A program made the position numbers and the translations under genes. Of a stretch of DNA of 64,000 bases, positions 1 through 9,107 are shown in pieces. The notes beneath the pieces were generated by a model, which was not told the DNA's origin, searched no databases, and worked only from the letters and a program-made list of their open reading frames with translations. The stretch is from CAMPKL01 sp963805925 (GTDB taxonomy: Bacteria > Acidobacteriota > Terriglobia > Bryobacterales > UBA6623): assembly GCA_963805925.1 (NCBI GenBank), contig CAWDWB010000003.1:1240001-1304000 (forward strand), given 5' to 3'. The first letter of the stretch is position 1; every line of letters begins with the position of its first letter.

Positions 1-361
1 CGATCACGCGCGCCACGTCCCGATAGTCCAGCGACGGGGCGCCCCGAACGAACATGACTCGCTCGGCTCTCGTCTTAAACACTTCAAACAGTTGGGCTTC
101 AAGCGTATCCCACGTGGAAGGATCCCGATTGATCATGAGGTCGCCGTTGGCCGTGATGGAAACAACCACCGTCCGATCATTGTCCTGAGGCTCCTCTTGG
201 GCATCCGGGTTGGGCTGCGGCACCAACGCCTCCAGGCCTTTGGGAGTGAGCGGCGTGATGACCATAAAGATGATCAACAGAACCAACAACACATCGATCA
301 ACGGCGTCAAATTCATTGAGCTTTGCGGTCCGCCTTTCTTGCCGCCTGCTGCCATACCCAT
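1..361 (-). CDS. exbD: ExbD/TolR-family biopolymer transport protein (second copy, 3' end cut by window edge)
   Basis: ExbD/TolR subunits form the stator of a proton-driven inner-membrane motor with ExbB and pass energy to TonB. About 120 residues are visible. The conserved N-terminal pattern NLTPLIDVLLVLLIIF is present, with the proton-pathway aspartate at about residue 23 inside the single transmembrane segment (about 20-40), followed by a periplasmic domain that runs off the left edge. The start is the ATG at 361, with a GGAGG ribosome site 8 bases upstream. It lies 33 bp downstream of another exbD, so the operon encodes two non-identical ExbD proteins that could form a heterodimer, as is common where exbD genes are tandem. 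A TolR role is possible but less likely beside tonB. Confidence 0.88.
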   Translation of the reverse strand, partial: MGMAAGGKKGGPQSSMNLTPLIDVLLVLLIIFMVITPLTPKGLEALVPQPNPDAQEEPQDNDRTVVVSITANGDLMINRDPSTWDTLEAQLFEVFKTRAERVMFVRGAPSLDYRDVARVI

Positions 362-394
362 ATCGTTTTCCTCCAGCTCCCTTCCGTCGATCCG

Positions 395-832
395 TTACAT
401 GACTGACGTTGCCGTCGCGTCCTCTTTTTCCGTGAGCAGGCCTACTTGATCGACGCCGACCGACCTTAAAATGTTCACAACTTCCACGACGCGTTCGTAG
501 CTCGACCGCGCGTCGCACTTGAGATACACGGTCTTGTCCAGTCGGTTCGTGACGATATCGCTGACCTGGCTGGCCAATTCTTCTTCCGATATCTTTTGGG
601 TGCCCAGGAAGGTCTGGCCGTCGCGCGTTACGGCAACCAAAACGGCGTCCTCTTGATCGGCCTCTTTCATGGCGATCGGGTTGCGGGTGCGAACCAGATC
701 GACGCTGACGCCTTTGGAAAGCATTGGCGTGATGACCATGAAAATGATCAGCAGCACCAACATGACGTCGACCATCGGGGTGACGTTGATGTCGGATACC
801 GCTCCACTCGTTTTCTTCTCTTTCTTAGACAT
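395..832 (-). CDS. exbD: ExbD/TolR-family biopolymer transport protein (first copy)
   Basis: This 145-residue protein is a full-length ExbD: a short charged cytoplasmic tail (MSKKEKK), the INVTPMVDVMLVLLIIF transmembrane signature with aspartate at about residue 22, and a periplasmic domain of about 100 residues. It should pair with ExbB (935-1663) and TonB (1809-2525) to use the proton gradient for outer-membrane transport. The ORF stays open to a TTG at 841, but the ribosome site AGGGAG overlaps that codon and stands 9 bases before the ATG at 832, so I prefer 832. It is separated from exbB by about 100 bp that contain a perfect stem-loop (861-887), which could set the ExbB:ExbD ratio. Confidence 0.93.
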   Translation of the reverse strand: MSKKEKKTSGAVSDINVTPMVDVMLVLLIIFMVITPMLSKGVSVDLVRTRNPIAMKEADQEDAVLVAVTRDGQTFLGTQKISEEELASQVSDIVTNRLDKTVYLKCDARSSYERVVEVVNILRSVGVDQVGLLTEKEDATATSVM

Positions 833-860
833 GGAATCCAACTCCCTGTTGCGCTTGGTT

Positions 861-887
861 GCCGACGGCCCAAAACGGGCCGTCGGC
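861..887. promoter_or_regulatory. Perfect inverted repeat between exbB and exbD
   Basis: An 11-bp arm (GCCGACGGCCC) is followed by a 5-base spacer and its exact reverse complement. It lies in the only non-coding gap between exbB and exbD. On the transcribed (minus) strand no T-run follows, so it is not a classical intrinsic terminator in the operon direction; TTT follows on the plus strand. An RNA stem that protects the exbB message or partly attenuates readthrough is the simplest reading. Confidence 0.6.
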
Positions 888-934
888 TTTCAAGCGGTTT
901 GGTCCTGTTCTTCTTCGTCTACCGGGTCGAACTC

Positions 935-1663
935 TTACTTAGCGGCCGCTTTCTGCGTCCGCTTCAGGAAGTAGTCGATCAACTCCGAGCTGGAGTTCTC
1001 CATCTCAACGTCCAAGGCCTCGACCTGAGAGTTGAAGTAGTTAAACATCCAGACGGCCGGAATCGCGACGAACAAGCCGATGGCCGTAGCGACCAAGGCT
1101 TCTGAGATACCGCCGGCTACCGCGCCGAGACCAGTGGACTTCTCTTGCGAAATACCCTGGAAGGCGTTGATGATACCGACGACTGTACCGAATAGGCCCA
1201 CGAACGGCGCCGTGGAGCCGATGGTGGCCAAGCCGCTGAGACCCTTATTGAGTTCCGCGTGCGCGATCGCCTGAGCGCGCTCAAGAGCGCGATTGGACGA
1301 CTCAATCAATTCGCCCGAAATTTCCGTGCTCATCTCGTGAGCCTGAAACTCCTGCAAACCAGCTACGACGACCTTGGCCAAATGGCTCTTCTTGTAGCGC
1401 TCGGCCAACTTGACCGCTTCACCCAACTTGCCCTCGCGCAGAGCGCCGGCGACCGCCGGAGCAAACTGCCTGGACTGCTTCTTGGCGGAGCTGAAGGCCA
1501 AATAGCGATCGATCATGACGCCGATCGACCAAGCCGACATTAAGAACATGATGATAACGACCGCTCTCGCTGCGAAACCCATCTGGTTCCACATCGAGAC
1601 CAAGTCGAAACCGACTTCACTCTGCAATAGCAGGAATCCCCAAACCGAAAACTGACCTAGCAT
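935..1663 (-). CDS. exbB: ExbB/TolQ/MotA proton channel family protein
   Basis: ExbB forms the pentameric inner-membrane channel that couples proton flow to TonB. The 242-residue protein has a first transmembrane segment at about 28-50, a long cytoplasmic region, and the two C-terminal segments typical of the family (about 148-170, TAPFVGLFGTVVGI; about 187-210, ALVATAIGLFVAIPAV). Length and topology are normal for ExbB. The start ATG at 1663 is preceded by a strong AGGAGG. It sits between tonB upstream and two exbD genes downstream, which favours ExbB over TolQ; no pal or tolB is in view. The 145-bp gap to tonB suggests that an internal promoter or processing site is possible. Confidence 0.93.
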   Translation of the reverse strand: MLGQFSVWGFLLLQSEVGFDLVSMWNQMGFAARAVVIIMFLMSAWSIGVMIDRYLAFSSAKKQSRQFAPAVAGALREGKLGEAVKLAERYKKSHLAKVVVAGLQEFQAHEMSTEISGELIESSNRALERAQAIAHAELNKGLSGLATIGSTAPFVGLFGTVVGIINAFQGISQEKSTGLGAVAGGISEALVATAIGLFVAIPAVWMFNYFNSQVEALDVEMENSSSELIDYFLKRTQKAAAK

Positions 1664-1732
1664 CTAACTCTTCCTCCTGATCAGACGATTCAATTGAGCC
1701 GCAGACCGACCCTTAACGGTTGCTGCAAGCCT

Positions 1733-1752
1733 GGCCAGCCCTGGGGCTGGTC
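1733..1752. promoter_or_regulatory. Short imperfect hairpin in the tonB-exbB gap
   Basis: The 145-bp spacer between tonB and exbB contains CCAGCC and GGCTGG arms that face each other across a tiny loop, with GGCCAGCCC against GGGCTGGTC when extended. The stem is short and the loop tight, so this is a weak candidate. No T-run follows in the operon direction. I see nothing else recognisable in the spacer except the ribosome site of exbB. Confidence 0.25.
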
Positions 1753-1808
1753 TGACGGCTCACACGCCCGCTCGTAATAGAAACTCTTTCTTTCAGTTCA
1801 CCCGGACC

Positions 1809-2525
<717 letters not shown>

Positions 2526-2604
2526 AACGTTCACCTCGCCTGGGTCCGCAGTCTGATGCCTGCGACCCGCCCTGCATCAATAAAATCCTAAACATCCCTC
2601 AACA

Positions 2605-3750
2605 TCATGCCTTGCGGCCAGCCACCCGTCCCTGCCACCAAAGCAGGATCGGACTGGCGATGAAAATCGATGAGTACGTGCCAACGATGACGCCGACCAC
2701 GAGAGCAAAAGAGAAGCCTCGCAAAACTTCGCCGCCAAACACAAACAGACACAACACTGCAGCAAACGTCAGCCCAGAAGTCAACACCGTTCGAGCCAAA
2801 GTCTGATTCACGCTCAAGTTCAACAGGTCTTCCATAGGCATCCTGCGGCCTAGCTTCTTGTTCTCTCGAACGCGGTCGAAGATGACGATCGTATCGTTCA
2901 TCGAATAACCAACCAGCGTCAGAAGCGCGGCGATCACCGTCAGTTCGATCTCCCGATCGAAGAGCGAGAAGAACCCAACGGTAATCAAGACGTCGTGGAA
3001 GACCGCAATTACCGCCGCGACGCCGTAAATCCACTCAAAACGGAACGCAATGTAAACCAACATGCCGCCCAGAGCGGCCATCGTGGCCTCCAGCGCCTGC
3101 CACTGGAGATCTCTACCGATCTTCGGGCCGACTACCTCGATACCTCGAATCGTAAACGCGCCCAAAAACGTCGTCTCCTGAAGCGCGGCCATGATATCAG
3201 GAGTCGCCCCCTCCACGCCAGCCAAGGACTTGAAATCTGTTACGAGACCGGAACTGGCGCCCTGATCACGCGCCGCAGTCAAACGCGCCGCCACCTCAGA
3301 GACCTGGTCATAGCCGAACTGATTAGCCTTGCTGCTCGAGCGGATGGCCGAAGCTATGGCCTCGGCGCCGGAGTTGTTGAAATCTATTTTTCCTGGAGTT
3401 GGCGGATAAACGGTATCGAGAGCCGCTATCAACTCCTCGCGCCCAGCGGCGGCCAGGCCTTCCTGAGCCTGAAGGTTCAAGTCGATCTTCAGTTCGTTGC
3501 CGTCCTCGAAGGGCTGCAGAGTCGAGACCTCGAAATTCGCGCGATTGAATGCGGCGCGAACCGCGTTGACGTCCGGCGGCTGCTGGAACTTCACGTACAC
3601 GAGAGTTCCGCCCTTGAAGTCGATTCCCAACTTCGGACCTCCACGCACGATGAGGCTTCCGAGCCCAGCGACAAGCAGGACGAGGGAGAGACCGATGAAG
3701 ATCTTCCGCCGCCCGATGAAGTCGAAATTCGAATCCGTGAAAAGCTGCAT
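2605..3750 (-). CDS. secF: Protein translocase subunit SecF
   Basis: SecF works with SecD and YajC at the SecYEG channel and uses the proton gradient to drive late steps of protein export. The 381-residue protein has an N-terminal transmembrane segment (about 17-35), the LGIDFKGGTLVYV signature of the SecD/SecF family, a periplasmic P1-like domain (about 50-210), and a C-terminal bundle of membrane segments with the VGYSMNDTIVIFDRVREN motif. Somewhat longer than E. coli SecF (323). The ATG at 3750 has no clear ribosome site of its own; a tiny ORF with a strong ribosome site ends 3 bases before it (see 3754-3786). It lies 101 bp downstream of secD. Confidence 0.96.
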   Translation of the reverse strand: MQLFTDSNFDFIGRRKIFIGLSLVLLVAGLGSLIVRGGPKLGIDFKGGTLVYVKFQQPPDVNAVRAAFNRANFEVSTLQPFEDGNELKIDLNLQAQEGLAAAGREELIAALDTVYPPTPGKIDFNNSGAEAIASAIRSSSKANQFGYDQVSEVAARLTAARDQGASSGLVTDFKSLAGVEGATPDIMAALQETTFLGAFTIRGIEVVGPKIGRDLQWQALEATMAALGGMLVYIAFRFEWIYGVAAVIAVFHDVLITVGFFSLFDREIELTVIAALLTLVGYSMNDTIVIFDRVRENKKLGRRMPMEDLLNLSVNQTLARTVLTSGLTFAAVLCLFVFGGEVLRGFSFALVVGVIVGTYSSIFIASPILLWWQGRVAGRKA

Positions 3751-3753
3751 CGA

Positions 3754-3786
3754 CTAAACATGTCGCAGGCCCGTCAATACAGACAC
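3754..3786 (-). CDS. Possible 10-codon leader peptide upstream of secF
   Basis: A GTG codon at 3786 stands 6 bases after a strong GGGAGG (3793-3798) and opens a 10-codon frame (about MSVLTGLRHV) that ends in TAG, one codon before the secF ATG and in the same frame. SecF itself lacks a good ribosome site, so translation of this leader and reinitiation could drive secF. Alternatively this is an N-terminal extension of secF interrupted by an amber codon, or chance. There is no homology support. Confidence 0.35.
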   Translation of the reverse strand: MSVLTGLRHV

Positions 3787-3851
3787 CGGCGACCTCCCAA
3801 AAGTTCCCTAGTTTTCGACTCTCTTTCCTCTTAGCGGAATTTGGCCTGCCC

Positions 3852-5480
3852 TTAGATGCTCATCTGTTTGACGTTCGCCTTGCGCGTCACGGTGAGATCG
3901 AAGATCAGCCGGGAGACGAAGACCGAAGTAAACATGTTCGCGATCAGGCCGATTCCGAGGGTCACAGCGAAGCCCCGTACGGGACCTCGTCCGAACAGAA
4001 ACAGGAATGCCGCTGCGATAATCGTCGTCAAATTGGTATCGACAATGGTTAAAACGGCCTTACCGAATCCTGCGTTAATCGACGCCACGACGCCCTTTCC
4101 AGCCCTCAGCTCTTCGCGGATCCTCTCGAAAATCAGCACGTTAGCATCGACGGCCATACCGATCGTCAAGACGATTCCGGCGATTCCGGGCAAAGTGAGC
4201 GTGAAACCGAAGTAGCTCAGGCAGGCGACCAATATGAGCAAGTTCAGCAGCAGCGCGATGTTGGCATTGATCCCGGCGGCCTTGTAGTAGACCAGCATCA
4301 GAATCGCCACGATGGCCAGGCCGTAGAGGGAACTAGCGATTCCTTGACGAATCGAGTCAGCGCCCAAAGATGCGCCGACGGTTCGCTCTTCGAGCGGGAG
4401 GACCGAGGCCGGTAACGAACCGGTGCGCAACACAAGCGCCAGATCGCTGGCCTCCGGCTCGCCGCTCAAGCCTTGGATGACGCCTTCGGTGTCGATTCGC
4501 CCGTTGATCGTCGCCACGTTCTTGATGCGGTTATCGAGAACAACCGCCAGCGGCTGGCCGATGTTAGCGGCCGTAAATTGCCCGAAGCGAGCGCCAGCTT
4601 GGGTCGACAGCGTAAAAGCGGTTTCCCACTGCCCCGTCTGCGTGCTGCGCGTCGGGCGCGCATTGCGGATGTCGCGGCCGCCGACAACGGCCGTTCGCTC
4701 CAGGATGTACCACTGGTCGCCCGCCTGACCGGTTGCATCGCGGGTCTGGTGGGGGAGGATTTCGCTATTCGGCGGCAGCACCCCCGAATTGGCTGCCAGG
4801 GCGGCCTGCCGGGAAAGATAAGGGCCGCTGAGGACCTTCTGGATCTCCAACTGAGCCGACATCTGCAGAATCTGGATCACGCGCGCCGGATCGTCGACCC
4901 CGGGAATCTCGACCAAGATCTCTGGGTCCTGGTCGCCGCGGCCGTGTTGCTGAATGACGGGCTCGGTCAAACCGAGCCCGTTCACGCGATTTTCGATTGT
5001 CGCGATGGACTGGGCAAGAGTCTCTCCCTTGATTCGCGAAAGCGACGCGGGGCGCATCTTGAGACTCCAAGTGCTGGAGTCGACCGAAGAAGCGACCCAA
5101 TCGGTAAAGGAGGTGTCAATCGTATTGCGGAAGTCGCCTGCGCGATCCGAGGGAACGCCGGCGACGGTGATTTCAATAGTGTCGGCGGTATCGATGGATT
5201 GCGGGTCGTTGCGGCTAATCGGCCCGGCGGTAATGCCCTGGGTGCGCAACTCCGCCTGGAGCCGCTGGATTGTGGAGTCGGCCTCGGCGCGGATGGCATC
5301 CTGCACTTGGACTTGCAAGATGAGATGAGTACCACCCTTCAAATCGAGGCCCAAAGGAATCCGCGCCGAGACGTTCTGCTTGGCTTCATCCAGTGATGAC
5401 GGCAGCCCAAAAATGCCGTACAGGCAAACTAGCGTGACGGCGAGGGTAATCGCCACGCGAGACCACAGACGTGATGTCAT
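3852..5480 (-). CDS. secD: Protein translocase subunit SecD
   Basis: SecD is the partner of SecF in the proton-driven export motor. The 542-residue protein has an N-terminal membrane anchor (about 8-27), the LGLDLKGGTHLILQV signature (about 44-58), a large periplasmic region with NRVNGLGLTEPVIQ, and a C-terminal six-segment bundle with LTIGMAVDANVLIFERIREEL, the conserved acidic motif of the family. The ATG at 5480 overlaps the yajC stop (ATGA) and has GAGGAAG upstream, so the two are translationally coupled. Normal length for bacterial SecD outside the enterics. Confidence 0.97.
   Translation of the reverse strand: MTSRLWSRVAITLAVTLVCLYGIFGLPSSLDEAKQNVSARIPLGLDLKGGTHLILQVQVQDAIRAEADSTIQRLQAELRTQGITAGPISRNDPQSIDTADTIEITVAGVPSDRAGDFRNTIDTSFTDWVASSVDSSTWSLKMRPASLSRIKGETLAQSIATIENRVNGLGLTEPVIQQHGRGDQDPEILVEIPGVDDPARVIQILQMSAQLEIQKVLSGPYLSRQAALAANSGVLPPNSEILPHQTRDATGQAGDQWYILERTAVVGGRDIRNARPTRSTQTGQWETAFTLSTQAGARFGQFTAANIGQPLAVVLDNRIKNVATINGRIDTEGVIQGLSGEPEASDLALVLRTGSLPASVLPLEERTVGASLGADSIRQGIASSLYGLAIVAILMLVYYKAAGINANIALLLNLLILVACLSYFGFTLTLPGIAGIVLTIGMAVDANVLIFERIREELRAGKGVVASINAGFGKAVLTIVDTNLTTIIAAAFLFLFGRGPVRGFAVTLGIGLIANMFTSVFVSRLIFDLTVTRKANVKQMSI
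4957..4981. other. Perfect 11-bp inverted repeat inside secD
   Basis: ACGGGCTCGGT and its exact complement are separated by 3 bases. The palindrome covers the codons of the conserved GLGLTEPV segment of SecD, so most of it may reflect codon choice under protein constraint. An mRNA hairpin is still possible. Confidence 0.4.
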
Positions 5481-5797
5481 GCTTTGTCTTCCTCTTCCGC
5501 GATGCCGTTGACGGCGCTTCGCGCGAATTCAATCTTGACGTTATCGGGCTTGACTCTCAGAGTGACAGTGGTGTCCGTCAGACCGGTGATGACGCCGATG
5601 ACGCCGGCATTGGTTACGACTTTGTCGCCGGATTTGAGATTAGCGAGCAGGTCGTCGAGCTTGCGCTGGCGCCGCCGCATGGGCAGAAACAGCACGAGAT
5701 AGAAGATGCCCACCATGACGACCATGGGGATGAGCATGCCCCCAGCGGAAGTCGCCGACTGGAGCAAAAAGGCCGGATTTGGCGCTAAGGCATTCAT
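5477..5797 (-). CDS. yajC: Preprotein translocase subunit YajC
   Basis: YajC is the small membrane partner of SecDF. With the ATG at 5797 the protein has 106 residues: a short periplasmic head, one transmembrane segment (about 20-42, MLIPMVVMVGIFYLVLFLP), the MRRRQRK positive stop, and a conserved cytoplasmic domain with GDKVVTNAGVIGVI and DTTVTLRV. The frame remains open to a GTG at 5848, but neither start has a good ribosome site; 5797 gives the usual YajC N-terminus. Order tgt-yajC-secD-secF is the widely conserved one. Its stop overlaps the secD start by 4 bases. Confidence 0.94.
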   Translation of the reverse strand: MNALAPNPAFLLQSATSAGGMLIPMVVMVGIFYLVLFLPMRRRQRKLDDLLANLKSGDKVVTNAGVIGVITGLTDTTVTLRVKPDNVKIEFARSAVNGIAEEEDKA

Positions 5798-5916
5798 CTG
5801 ATCATCAAGCCGTGACTTACCTTCCCGTCGAGCGCATGTCTCATGCACTCGAAGCGCCGTTCATTCTAGCTAATCTGCAGTTCGCCCTTCGTTCAGCCTG
5901 GCAGAGCGGGGGTGGC

Positions 5917-7074
5917 TCAGACGCTCGCGGAAGCCATCGAGCGGAGACGGCTCAAAGACTCGGGAAGATTTCCAATCAATATAGCTTCGCGAATGCGCCG
6001 CATGGTGTCAAGGTACGCATGCAGGTTATGAAGCGAAGCCAAAGTACTGAAAAGAATCTCCTTAGCAAGAAACAGGTGGCGCAGGTAGGCGCGCGTAAAA
6101 TTCCGGCAGCAGTAACAAGAGCAGGACTCGTCGATCGGACGGTCGTCGTGGGCGTAGCGGCTGTTCTTAATTACCAAACGACCGGTGGAAGTGAAGAAGA
6201 AGCCGTTGCGGGCGTTGCGCGTGGGCAGCACACAATCCATCATGTCCGTGCCACGGGAGACATATTCGCCCAACTCGTGCAACATACCTACCCCCATGAC
6301 GTAACGGGGCCTATTGCGGGGGAGCGTAGATTCCGTAGACTCCACCATGTCGTAGCTGAGCTCGCGCGGCTCGCCGACGGAGAGCCCGCCCATGGCGTAG
6401 CCAGGGGCCTCGAGTTCGACTAATCGTTCGGCGCACTCGCGGCGCAGGTCGGCATGCATTCCGCCTTGAACGATGGGAAACAGCGCCTGGCAAGGGTTGG
6501 GGATCACTTCGGGCTGGGGCCCGCTCCGCCAATGATCGAACGCGGTACGCGCCCAGCGAACGGTGCGCTCCATCGATTGGCGAGCGTAGTCGCGGTCGAC
6601 TTCGTAAGCGGGGCACTCGTCGAGGACCATCATAATGTCGCTGCCGAGGGCGCGCTGGACATCGACGGTGGACTCGGGCGTGAAGGTGTGTTTTGAGCCG
6701 TCGAGGTGAGACTGAAATTCGACGCCCTCTTCGCGAATTTTGCGGAAGCCGGACAAGGAAAAAACTTGGAAGCCGCCCGAATCGGTGAGAATCGCGCGAT
6801 CCCAGGCCATGAAACCGTGTAGTCCGCCGAGGCGGGCGATGAGTTCCGGGCCGGGCCGGAGATAGAGATGGTAGGTATTGGCCAGGATGATTTTTGCATC
6901 GAGGTCTTCCTGGAGCATTCGCGGCGTCAGCGACTTGACCGAGCCGTAGGTGCCGACGGGCATAAAGGCAGGAGTCTCGATGACGCCGTGGGCAGTATGC
7001 AGCAAACCGGCGCGAGCGCGGGTATGCGGGCACTCGGCGACGACTTCGAAGCGAGGGATAGTCAGATCGCTCAC
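5917..7074 (-). CDS. tgt: Queuine tRNA-ribosyltransferase (TGT)
   Basis: TGT exchanges guanine-34 in GUN-anticodon tRNAs for the queuosine precursor preQ1. The 385-residue protein is full length. Visible catalytic and binding features are ILTDSGGFQVFSL with Asp98, VQGGMHADLR around 202-211, GTDMMDCVLPTR with the nucleophile Asp280, and zinc ligands Cys318, Cys320, Cys323 and His349, which match the well-studied bacterial TGT spacing. The GTG start at 7074 overlaps the stop of tsaE (GTGA). It lies upstream of yajC-secD-secF in the conserved order. No queuosine synthesis genes are in view. Confidence 0.97.
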   Translation of the reverse strand: MSDLTIPRFEVVAECPHTRARAGLLHTAHGVIETPAFMPVGTYGSVKSLTPRMLQEDLDAKIILANTYHLYLRPGPELIARLGGLHGFMAWDRAILTDSGGFQVFSLSGFRKIREEGVEFQSHLDGSKHTFTPESTVDVQRALGSDIMMVLDECPAYEVDRDYARQSMERTVRWARTAFDHWRSGPQPEVIPNPCQALFPIVQGGMHADLRRECAERLVELEAPGYAMGGLSVGEPRELSYDMVESTESTLPRNRPRYVMGVGMLHELGEYVSRGTDMMDCVLPTRNARNGFFFTSTGRLVIKNSRYAHDDRPIDESCSCYCCRNFTRAYLRHLFLAKEILFSTLASLHNLHAYLDTMRRIREAILIGNLPESLSRLRSMASASV

Positions 7075-7508
7075 GAGGCGGCCTCCGTGGGGAGTCCGGC
7101 GACTTCGATCTTGCGCTGATCGCCGTCAAGATACTGCAGGCGAATCTCCACGGGCTTGCCCGGGAAGCGTGCCTTGAAGCGGCCGCCCCACTCCATCAGC
7201 ACAACGGCGCCGGAATCCCAGATGTCTTCGAGTCCCAGCGACTCGAGATCGGGATCGTTGTCGAGGCGGTAGAGATCGATGTGATAGACCTGCGGCCCGA
7301 GGCCATATTCCTGGACCAAGGCGAAAGTCGGACTGGAGACGTCATCTTCGCCGGCGGCGCCCAGGCCGCTCACGATTCCCTTGGCGAGGGTGGTTTTGCC
7401 GGCGCCGAGGTCGCCCTCCAGCAGGATCAATTGCGGCGCAGAAATGCCGGCGGCTATTTCGCGGCCAACGGCGATGGTCTCGTCTGGAGAAGAGGTAATG
7501 TAGACCAT
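7071..7508 (-). CDS. tsaE: tRNA threonylcarbamoyladenosine biosynthesis ATPase TsaE
   Basis: TsaE is the ATPase that assists TsaB-TsaD in making t6A-37 on ANN-decoding tRNAs. The 145-residue protein has the Walker A motif LLEGDLGAGKTTLAKG (about 28-43), the SSPTFALVQEY motif and the DLYRLDN motif followed by the LLE/VVLMEWGGRF segment of the family. Length is typical. It starts 30 bases after the nnr stop, the neighbour pair nnr-tsaE being common in bacteria, and its stop overlaps tgt. Confidence 0.95.
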   Translation of the reverse strand: MVYITSSPDETIAVGREIAAGISAPQLILLEGDLGAGKTTLAKGIVSGLGAAGEDDVSSPTFALVQEYGLGPQVYHIDLYRLDNDPDLESLGLEDIWDSGAVVLMEWGGRFKARFPGKPVEIRLQYLDGDQRKIEVAGLPTEAAS

Positions 7509-7538
7509 TTGCGGAACAGCCGATGGGCGGACGATTGT

Positions 7539-9107
7539 CTAAGCCTGCTGCACGGAGTGAACCGCTTGAGGCAAGGATTTCAGGATATCGGTTGCGAGCA
7601 TGGCCTGCTCGCCCAATTCGGAGGCTGCAAGCTCTCCGGCGAGCCCGTGAAGATAGACGGCGCCGCAGAGCACGAGGGCGGGGTCGGCGGCCGGGAACTG
7701 GGCCAGCAGGCCGCCGATCATGCCGGCGAGGATGTCGCCGGAGCCGCCGGTAGCCATTCCGGGGCTGCCGGTTGGGTTCAAAAATGCCCGGCCGTCTGGG
7801 GCGGCGATCACCGTGACTGCGCCTTTGAGGACGACGTAGGCTTGCCGTTCGGCCGAGAGCCGGCGAGCAATACCGATGCGGTCCGCTTGTACTTGTTGGG
7901 AGGTCATCCCGACGAGGCGCGCCATTTCGCCGGGGTGGGGCGTAAGGACTAAGATTCCGGAGTGGTGCGGCCATTCCGATTCACGGCTCAGTGCGGTCAG
8001 GGCGTCCGCATCGATGACCTTGGGCTGGGAGGCGCGCGCGATCAAGCCCCGGCAGAGGCGGACACATTCGTCCGAGGTCCCCAGACCGGGGCCCAGGACC
8101 AGCGCCGAGAAGGCGTCGAGGGGGACCTGGCTAAAACCCTGCTCGCTCATCGAGCCGTCGGCGGATTCGCGCACGGGGGCGGTCATCAACTCGGGCGCGG
8201 CGGCAATCACCGACGCGGTTGCTGATTGCGCAGTGACCACGGTCGTCAGACCGGCGCCGGAGCGCGCGGCAGCCATGCCGGCCATGATGGCGGCCCCAGG
8301 CTTGGGGCGCGAGCCGCCCACGACTCCAACGTGTCCAAAGGTGCCTTTGTGGGAATCGACCGCGCGCGGTGCGCAGAGGAACTTGGCGTCTTGCGCCTCA
8401 AGCCAGTAGAGCGGCGGACCTGGAAGCCCTGCGAGCAGCGCATCGGGCGTGCCGATGGGAGCGATGCGCAGTCTGCCGGTCTGGGCAGGCCCAGCGGGTG
8501 ACACCTGGGAGAGCTTCGGGGCGGTAAAGGTCACCGTCACATCGGCCCGACAGCGAGGTTCGAAGAGTTGGTCCGTATCGGACCCCATGCCGGACGGGAT
8601 GTCGACGGCGGCGAAGGAAACGTGCGAGAAATTGCGGCTGAGGTCGTCGATGACTTCGCCGATCAGGCCCCGCGCTGGACCATCGAGCCCGGTACCGAGC
8701 AGTGCGTCGACGGCTAGTGTGGCCCGCAGCACGCTGCCCCGAAAGGCCTGCCAACCGGCAGCATCGGTGACGATATGCAAGGGCACGCCGACTCCCTCGG
8801 CCATGCGCCAGTTCGCAGCGGCATCGTCCTTCAAGCTCGCCGGATCGGCCAACAGGACGGCTTCGACTTCACCGACGAGGCGCTGAACCCAGAGTTGGCG
8901 GGCGATTGCCAAACCGTCGCCGCCGTTGTTGCCCTTGCCGCAAAGAACAACGATCCTTTGGCGCGATAGCGGGGCGAATTCTTCCTCCAGAACGCGGACG
9001 ACCTGCGCCGCGGCATTCTCCATCAGCAGAAGGCCTGGAATGTCGGCGTTCTCGGTCGTGAGGCGATCGACTTCGTGCATTTCCGAGGCGGTGAGGACGC
9101 GTTGCAC
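7539..9107 (-). CDS. nnr: Bifunctional NAD(P)H-hydrate epimerase / ADP-dependent dehydratase
   Basis: Nnr repairs hydrated NADH and NADPH: the N-terminal domain epimerises the hydrates and the C-terminal domain dehydrates the S form at the cost of ATP or ADP. The 522-residue fusion has the epimerase half (about 1-220) with CGKGNNGGDGLAIARQL, and the dehydratase half (about 240-515) with KGTFGHVGVVGGS, VLTPHPGEMARL and the nucleotide-binding NPTGSPGMATGGSGDILAG. The GTG start at 9107 directly abuts the stop of the K+ channel gene, so the two are coupled. Domain order and length are normal. Confidence 0.96.
   Translation of the reverse strand: MQRVLTASEMHEVDRLTTENADIPGLLLMENAAAQVVRVLEEEFAPLSRQRIVVLCGKGNNGGDGLAIARQLWVQRLVGEVEAVLLADPASLKDDAAANWRMAEGVGVPLHIVTDAAGWQAFRGSVLRATLAVDALLGTGLDGPARGLIGEVIDDLSRNFSHVSFAAVDIPSGMGSDTDQLFEPRCRADVTVTFTAPKLSQVSPAGPAQTGRLRIAPIGTPDALLAGLPGPPLYWLEAQDAKFLCAPRAVDSHKGTFGHVGVVGGSRPKPGAAIMAGMAAARSGAGLTTVVTAQSATASVIAAAPELMTAPVRESADGSMSEQGFSQVPLDAFSALVLGPGLGTSDECVRLCRGLIARASQPKVIDADALTALSRESEWPHHSGILVLTPHPGEMARLVGMTSQQVQADRIGIARRLSAERQAYVVLKGAVTVIAAPDGRAFLNPTGSPGMATGGSGDILAGMIGGLLAQFPAADPALVLCGAVYLHGLAGELAASELGEQAMLATDILKSLPQAVHSVQQA

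Noticed and set aside
861..887. Intrinsic terminator after exbB
   Set aside because: On the minus strand, where the operon runs, no T-run follows the stem. It is kept as a stem-loop only.
4473..5396. Long open frame antisense to secD
   Set aside because: It is a product of the high GC content on the strand opposite a certain gene; its translation is rich in Arg, Gly and Asp and has no domain.
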